Under the pieces are notes generated by a model. It ran no database searches and had not been told where the DNA came from. It was given only the letters and a program-made list of their open reading frames with translations. Shown in pieces: positions 35,727 to 39,287 of a stretch of 39,287 bases of DNA. The position numbers were made by a program, and so were the translations under genes. How positions within the stretch are numbered: the stretch's first letter is position 1; each line of letters starts with the position of its first letter. Source of the stretch: Duganella callida (GTDB lineage: Bacteria; Pseudomonadota; Gammaproteobacteria; Burkholderiales; Burkholderiaceae_D). The stretch lies in NCBI RefSeq assembly GCF_004614165.1, contig NZ_SPVG01000021.1, positions 1-39,287 of the forward strand, in the 5' to 3' direction.

Positions 35727-36584
35727 ATGCTAGTCCCGATTTTCCGCTTCCTGTCGATTTTCCCGCTGCCGGTGCTGCACGCCATGGGCGCCACGCTGGG
35801 CTGGGTGATCTACCTGCTGGCGCCATCCTACCGCCGCCGCATGCGTCAGAACATGGCCCTGGCCGGCTACACCCAGTATCTGCCGGCCGCCATTGCCGAG
35901 GCCGGCAAGGCCGCGCTGGAACTGCCCTTCCTCTGGTGCGCCGATCCCCGGCGCGTCTCCCGTCACGCCAGCCAGAAGGTCAACTGGCCGCTGGTGCAGG
36001 ATGCGCTGGCCTCCGGCCGCGGCATCGTGTTCCTGACGCCGCACCTGGGCTGCTTTGAAATCTGCGCCCAGGAAGTCGCCTTGCTGACCGAGCTGATGGT
36101 GATGTACCGCCCGCCCAAGCAGGAGGCGCTGAAACCGCTGGTGGAAGGCGCGCGCGCGCGCGGCAACCTGTTCCTGGCGCCGGCCAATATGTCGGGCGTG
36201 CGCATGCTGGCCAAGTTCCTCAAGCGCGGCAAGCCGATCGGCCTGCTGCCCGACCAGGTGCCGCAGGAGGGCGAAGGCGTGTGGGCCAAGTGGTACGGCC
36301 GCGACGCCTACACCATGACGCTGCCGGCCAAGCTGGCCAAGCTGGGCAATCCGCACCTGATCGTCACCTATGCCGAGCGCCTGCCCTGGGGCCGCGGCTA
36401 CCGCATCCATTTCATCGAGATCACCGATCCGCTGGAGGGCGACATCGCCCAGCAGGCGCAAACCATCAACAACGCCATGCAGCGCCTGATCGCCGAAAAA
36501 CCGTCCCAATACTATTGGAGCTATAACCGTTACAAGGTGCCGGCCGGCGTGGCCGCACCGGCCGCAGTTGGAGAGCAAGCATGA
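35727..36584 (+). CDS. LpxL/HtrB-family lipid A acyltransferase (first of pair)
   Basis: Inner-membrane acyltransferase that adds a secondary acyl chain to the lipid A precursor. The product, 285 residues from this start, has an N-terminal hydrophobic anchor (F-R-F-L-S-I-F-P-L-P-V-L-H), the catalytic H-x4-E in T-P-H-L-G-C-F-E, L-L-P-D-Q-V-P and C-terminal Y-Y-W-S-Y-N-R-Y-K. An in-frame ATG at 35694 would add 11 residues; 35727 matches the family start, but neither has a good ribosome binding site. It overlaps the second acyltransferase by ATGA. Which acyl step each performs cannot be told. Confidence 0.88.
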   Translation: MLVPIFRFLSIFPLPVLHAMGATLGWVIYLLAPSYRRRMRQNMALAGYTQYLPAAIAEAGKAALELPFLWCADPRRVSRHASQKVNWPLVQDALASGRGIVFLTPHLGCFEICAQEVALLTELMVMYRPPKQEALKPLVEGARARGNLFLAPANMSGVRMLAKFLKRGKPIGLLPDQVPQEGEGVWAKWYGRDAYTMTLPAKLAKLGNPHLIVTYAERLPWGRGYRIHFIEITDPLEGDIAQQAQTINNAMQRLIAEKPSQYYWSYNRYKVPAGVAAPAAVGEQA

Positions 36585-37459
36585 AGTTGTTGTTAGGATT
36601 GATGTGGCTGCTGCACTGGCTGCCGTTGCCGCTGCTGGGCCGCATCGGCAAGTTTGTCGGCAATGTGTTGTTTGTCGTGATGAGCCCGCGCCGCCACATC
36701 ACGCTGACCAATCTGCGCCTGTGCATGCCGGAACTGACGGAAGCCGAGCGCGTGCAGATCGCGCGCCAGCATTTTCAGGCGTATTCGCGCAGCATCCTCG
36801 AGCGTTCCATCCTGTGGTGGGCGCCGGAGGCGCGCCTGAAACGCCTGATCAGGCTGGAGCCGCACGGCGTGATCCCGGTGGCGGCGATGACCGAGAAACC
36901 GACCATCCTGCTGTGCCCGCACTTCGTCTGCCTGGACGTGGCCGGTGCGGCGATCGCCATGGAAGCCAGCGCCTCGTCCATGTACGTGGCGCAGAAAAGC
37001 CCGGCCTTCGACAAGGTGCTGCGTGACGGCCGCGCCCGCTTCAAGCCGGTCAAGCTGTTCACGCGCCAGGACGGCATCAAGCCCATCCTGCGCGCGCTGC
37101 GCGACAAGCTGCCCTACTTCATGCTGCCGGACATGGATTTCGGCGAAAAGGATGCCGAGTTCGTGCCCTTCTTCGGCATCGAGGCGGCCACCCTGACCGC
37201 CACCGCGCGCATCGCCGCCACCACCGGTGCCCAGGTGATGCCGGTGATCGCCACCTTCCTGCCCGATTACCAGGGATATGGTGTCAAGTTCTATCCAGTG
37301 TGGGACAATTACCCGGGAGACGATATGGTCGCCGCCACCCGCCGCATGAACGCCTTCATCGAGGAGCGCGTGCGCGAGGCGCCGGCCGAATACTTCTGGA
37401 CCCACAAACGCTTCAAGACGCGCCCCAACGGCGAGCCTTCGCTGTACGACAAGAAATAG
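36581..37459 (+). CDS. LpxL/HtrB-family lipid A acyltransferase (second of pair)
   Basis: A 292-residue paralogue of the preceding gene, started by GGAGAGCAAGC-ATG and overlapping it by four bases. It has a hydrophobic N-terminal helix (about 3-20), P-H-F-V-C-L-D with the catalytic H114-x4-D119, M-L-P-D-M-D-F and the C-terminal [12 protein letters not shown] that is common to LpxL/LpxM-type enzymes. The two probably add the two secondary acyl chains of hexa-acylated lipid A in order; this is inferred from pairing. dapF starts four bases after its stop, so the three genes form one operon of envelope precursors. Confidence 0.9.
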   Translation: MKLLLGLMWLLHWLPLPLLGRIGKFVGNVLFVVMSPRRHITLTNLRLCMPELTEAERVQIARQHFQAYSRSILERSILWWAPEARLKRLIRLEPHGVIPVAAMTEKPTILLCPHFVCLDVAGAAIAMEASASSMYVAQKSPAFDKVLRDGRARFKPVKLFTRQDGIKPILRALRDKLPYFMLPDMDFGEKDAEFVPFFGIEAATLTATARIAATTGAQVMPVIATFLPDYQGYGVKFYPVWDNYPGDDMVAATRRMNAFIEERVREAPAEYFWTHKRFKTRPNGEPSLYDKK

Positions 37460-37463
37460 ACCG

Positions 37464-38327
37464 ATGAAACTCAAATTCACCAAAATGCATGGCGCCGGCA
37501 ACGACTTTGTCGTGATCGATGGCGTCAACCAGCAGATCGACTTTACGCCCGCGCAGTGGCAGAAACTCGGCGACCGCCGCTTCGGCATCGGCGCCGACCA
37601 AATGCTGCTGGTGGAAAGGCCGACCGAGGCCGGCTGCGATTTCCGCTACCGCATCTTCAACGCCGACGGCGGCGAAGTGGAACAGTGCGGCAACGGCTCG
37701 CGCGCCTTCGTCAAGTTCGTCTCGGAAAAGGGCCTGACCGACAAGCGCAGCATCAGCGTGCAGACCAAGGCGGGCGTAATCGCGCCGCGGCTGGAAGCCG
37801 ACGGCGCCATCACGGTCGATATGGGCGCGCCGATTCTGGAACCGCAGCGCGTGCCCTTCGACGCCGAAGGCCTGCAGGGCCAGCCGCAGGGCCGCGACAC
37901 GCTGTGGCCGCTGTTGCTGGAACTGGGCGGCGCGCGCGAGACGGTGATGATTTCGGCCGTGTCCATGGGCAATCCGCACGCGGTGCAGGTGGTCGACGAC
38001 GTCGAGACCGCGCCGGTGGAGCTGAACGGCCCGCTGATCGAGCACCATGCGCGCTTCCCCAACCGCGTCAATGCCGGCTTCATGCAGATCATCGACCGCC
38101 AGCACGTGAAGCTGCGCGTGTTCGAGCGCGGCGTCGGCGAGACCCTGGCCTGCGGCACCGGCGCCTGCGCGGCAGCGGTGGCCGGCATCCGCCGCGGCCT
38201 GCTGGACAGCCCGGTGCGCGTCGATGCGCGCGGCGGCCAGCTGTCGATCAGCTGGGATGGCGAAGGCCAGCCGGTGTGGCTGACCGGCCCGGCGGTGACG
38301 GTATTCGAAGGCGAGATCGAGATTTAA
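37464..38327 (+). CDS. dapF: Diaminopimelate epimerase
   Basis: Converts LL- to meso-diaminopimelate for lysine and peptidoglycan synthesis. The 287-residue protein has both catalytic Cys residues: C75 in E-Q-C-G-N-G-S-R and a second near 230 in [11 protein letters not shown]. The start K-M-H-G-A-G-N-D-F matches the family exactly. It is the third gene of the acyltransferase operon and ends in a four-base stop overlap with the convergent Sel1-repeat gene. Confidence 0.97.
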   Translation: MKLKFTKMHGAGNDFVVIDGVNQQIDFTPAQWQKLGDRRFGIGADQMLLVERPTEAGCDFRYRIFNADGGEVEQCGNGSRAFVKFVSEKGLTDKRSISVQTKAGVIAPRLEADGAITVDMGAPILEPQRVPFDAEGLQGQPQGRDTLWPLLLELGGARETVMISAVSMGNPHAVQVVDDVETAPVELNGPLIEHHARFPNRVNAGFMQIIDRQHVKLRVFERGVGETLACGTGACAAAVAGIRRGLLDSPVRVDARGGQLSISWDGEGQPVWLTGPAVTVFEGEIEI

Positions 38328-39287
38328 GCGGCGGCCAGCAGCTCGTCCGCCACGCCGGACGGCAGCCAGGTCTTGAGCCGGTACAGGCGCTGGCGGTAAT
38401 TGCCTTCCAGTCCGTCCGGCCCGCTGTCGATGGCCTCGAACAGGCGCACGATGCGGTCCAGCGCCTGCCGCTCGCGCGCCGTGCGCAACAGCACCAGCCG
38501 GCGCTTGCTGCGGCCATAGCTGGCGCGGATATCGATCACCAGGCAGTGGCCGTGATCGGCCGCCTTCACATCCAGCAGCAGCGCTTCGGCCCGCGACAAC
38601 CCGAACAGCGCGGCCAGCTCCAGCCGCGCCGCCAGCAGCGGCTGGCTCTCCAGCAGTTCCCGCGTCAGATAGGTGACGATGCTGCTCATCCAGCCGGCCT
38701 CCTGCGGCGTCGGCGCCACCCGTTCCAGCAACGCTTCGGCGTCGGCGCAGCCCTGCGCGGCGGCTTTCTGCAGCCAGTAGGCGGCGCGCACGTCGCTGTG
38801 CTCGTCGGTGCGGCGGTTGCGCCAGGCGTACATGCCGCATTCGAGCTGGGCGCCGCAATGGCCCATCTCGGCCGCGCGCTCCAGATAGCTTTGGGCTTCG
38901 GCCACGCAGCGCTGCGAGAATTCCGGTTTCAGATAAATGCGCGACAACGCGAACCACGCTTCCGCCAGCCCCTGTTCGCCGGCCAGCGTCAGCCAGCGGA
39001 TGGCGCGCTTGAAATTCACGGCGGCAATGCCATTGCTCTGGCGCCGGCCTTCCTCATCCATGCGCGCGAACCACAGGCCCAACGCCAGCTGCGCCTGGCG
39101 GTCGCCGCCCCAGGCCGCCAGCTCGCGGCACTGCTGCAGTTCCGCGTCCTGGCCGCCGGCCGGCAGCAGCAATTGCAGCTGGGCCAGCAGGGGACGCGCC
39201 TGTTGCAGGAACCGCGCGCGGTCTTGCCGCCAGTACGGTTCCAGCGCGGCATATTGTTCCGCGGTGATGCTGCTGTCCGGACCTGTC
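38324..39287 (-). CDS. Sel1/TPR-like repeat protein, 5' end outside the window
   Basis: The frame stays open from the stop at 38324 to the window edge, so the gene begins beyond 39287; an internal ATG at 39172 exists but the upstream residues ([12 protein letters not shown]) look like continued protein. About 320 residues are visible. The central part contains Sel1-type repeats: [31 protein letters not shown] and [14 protein letters not shown]. The C-terminal 110 residues form a separate region with no family I can name. Sel1 proteins are usually interaction scaffolds. No signal peptide can be judged. Confidence 0.82.
   Translation of the reverse strand, partial: TGPDSSITAEQYAALEPYWRQDRARFLQQARPLLAQLQLLLPAGGQDAELQQCRELAAWGGDRQAQLALGLWFARMDEEGRRQSNGIAAVNFKRAIRWLTLAGEQGLAEAWFALSRIYLKPEFSQRCVAEAQSYLERAAEMGHCGAQLECGMYAWRNRRTDEHSDVRAAYWLQKAAAQGCADAEALLERVAPTPQEAGWMSSIVTYLTRELLESQPLLAARLELAALFGLSRAEALLLDVKAADHGHCLVIDIRASYGRSKRRLVLLRTARERQALDRIVRLFEAIDSGPDGLEGNYRQRLYRLKTWLPSGVADELLAAA

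Overview
The window is high-GC, gene-dense chromosomal DNA from a betaproteobacterium, most likely Oxalobacteraceae (Massilia/Duganella type). This rests on gene content and order rather than a database search: folB-ttcA, hppD beside a single-chain indolepyruvate oxidoreductase with an Lrp-type regulator, metK followed by a SAH-riboswitch-controlled ahcY and metF, and paired lipid A acyltransferases before dapF. No tRNA, rRNA, CRISPR array, insertion sequence or prophage is visible. Both ends cut through genes: an SDR reductase on the left and a Sel1-repeat protein on the right.

Layout. 1-2.4 kb (+): SDR oxidoreductase, folB, ttcA and a small helical protein, closed by a two-way terminator. 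2.4-6.8 kb (-): two exported peptidases (M14 and a PDZ-S41 lipoprotein) and a LysR regulator divergent from an MFS exporter. 8.1-10.8 kb (-): a TonB-dependent receptor, separated by a 72-bp palindrome from 11.0-16.5 kb, an aromatic amino acid catabolism block (indolepyruvate oxidoreductase, hppD, divergent Lrp regulator). 16.5-21.4 kb: an outer-membrane beta-barrel protein, then a second TonB receptor overlapping a secreted PHP metallohydrolase. 21.4-26.0 kb (-): a tightly coupled five-gene extracytoplasmic redox operon, tlpA-DUF4266-DUF3570-apbE-dsbD. 26.0-30.7 kb (-): GNAT, cca, a GST-like gene and slt. 30.7-35.6 kb: folate and methyl-cycle genes (5-formyl-THF cyclo-ligase, metF, a small four-helix membrane protein, ahcY under a SAH riboswitch, metK with a structured leader). 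35.7-39.3 kb: two LpxL/HtrB-type acyltransferases and dapF, convergent with a Sel1 protein.

How it fits together. One-carbon metabolism recurs: folB makes folate precursor, the cyclo-ligase and metF feed methyl-THF, and metK and ahcY run the SAM/SAH cycle, with RNA structures upstream of both. The most interesting unit is the redox operon. Its DUF3570 barrel carries a D-x-V-S-G-A-S sequence matching the ApbE flavinylation consensus, its DUF4266 lipoprotein ends in a Gly-rich Cys-Gly-Cys tail, and DsbD plus TlpA could deliver reductant to the periplasm. I infer a flavin/thiol system reaching the outer membrane; the sequence does not prove it. Four of the six convergent gene pairs share a 4-base stop-codon overlap.
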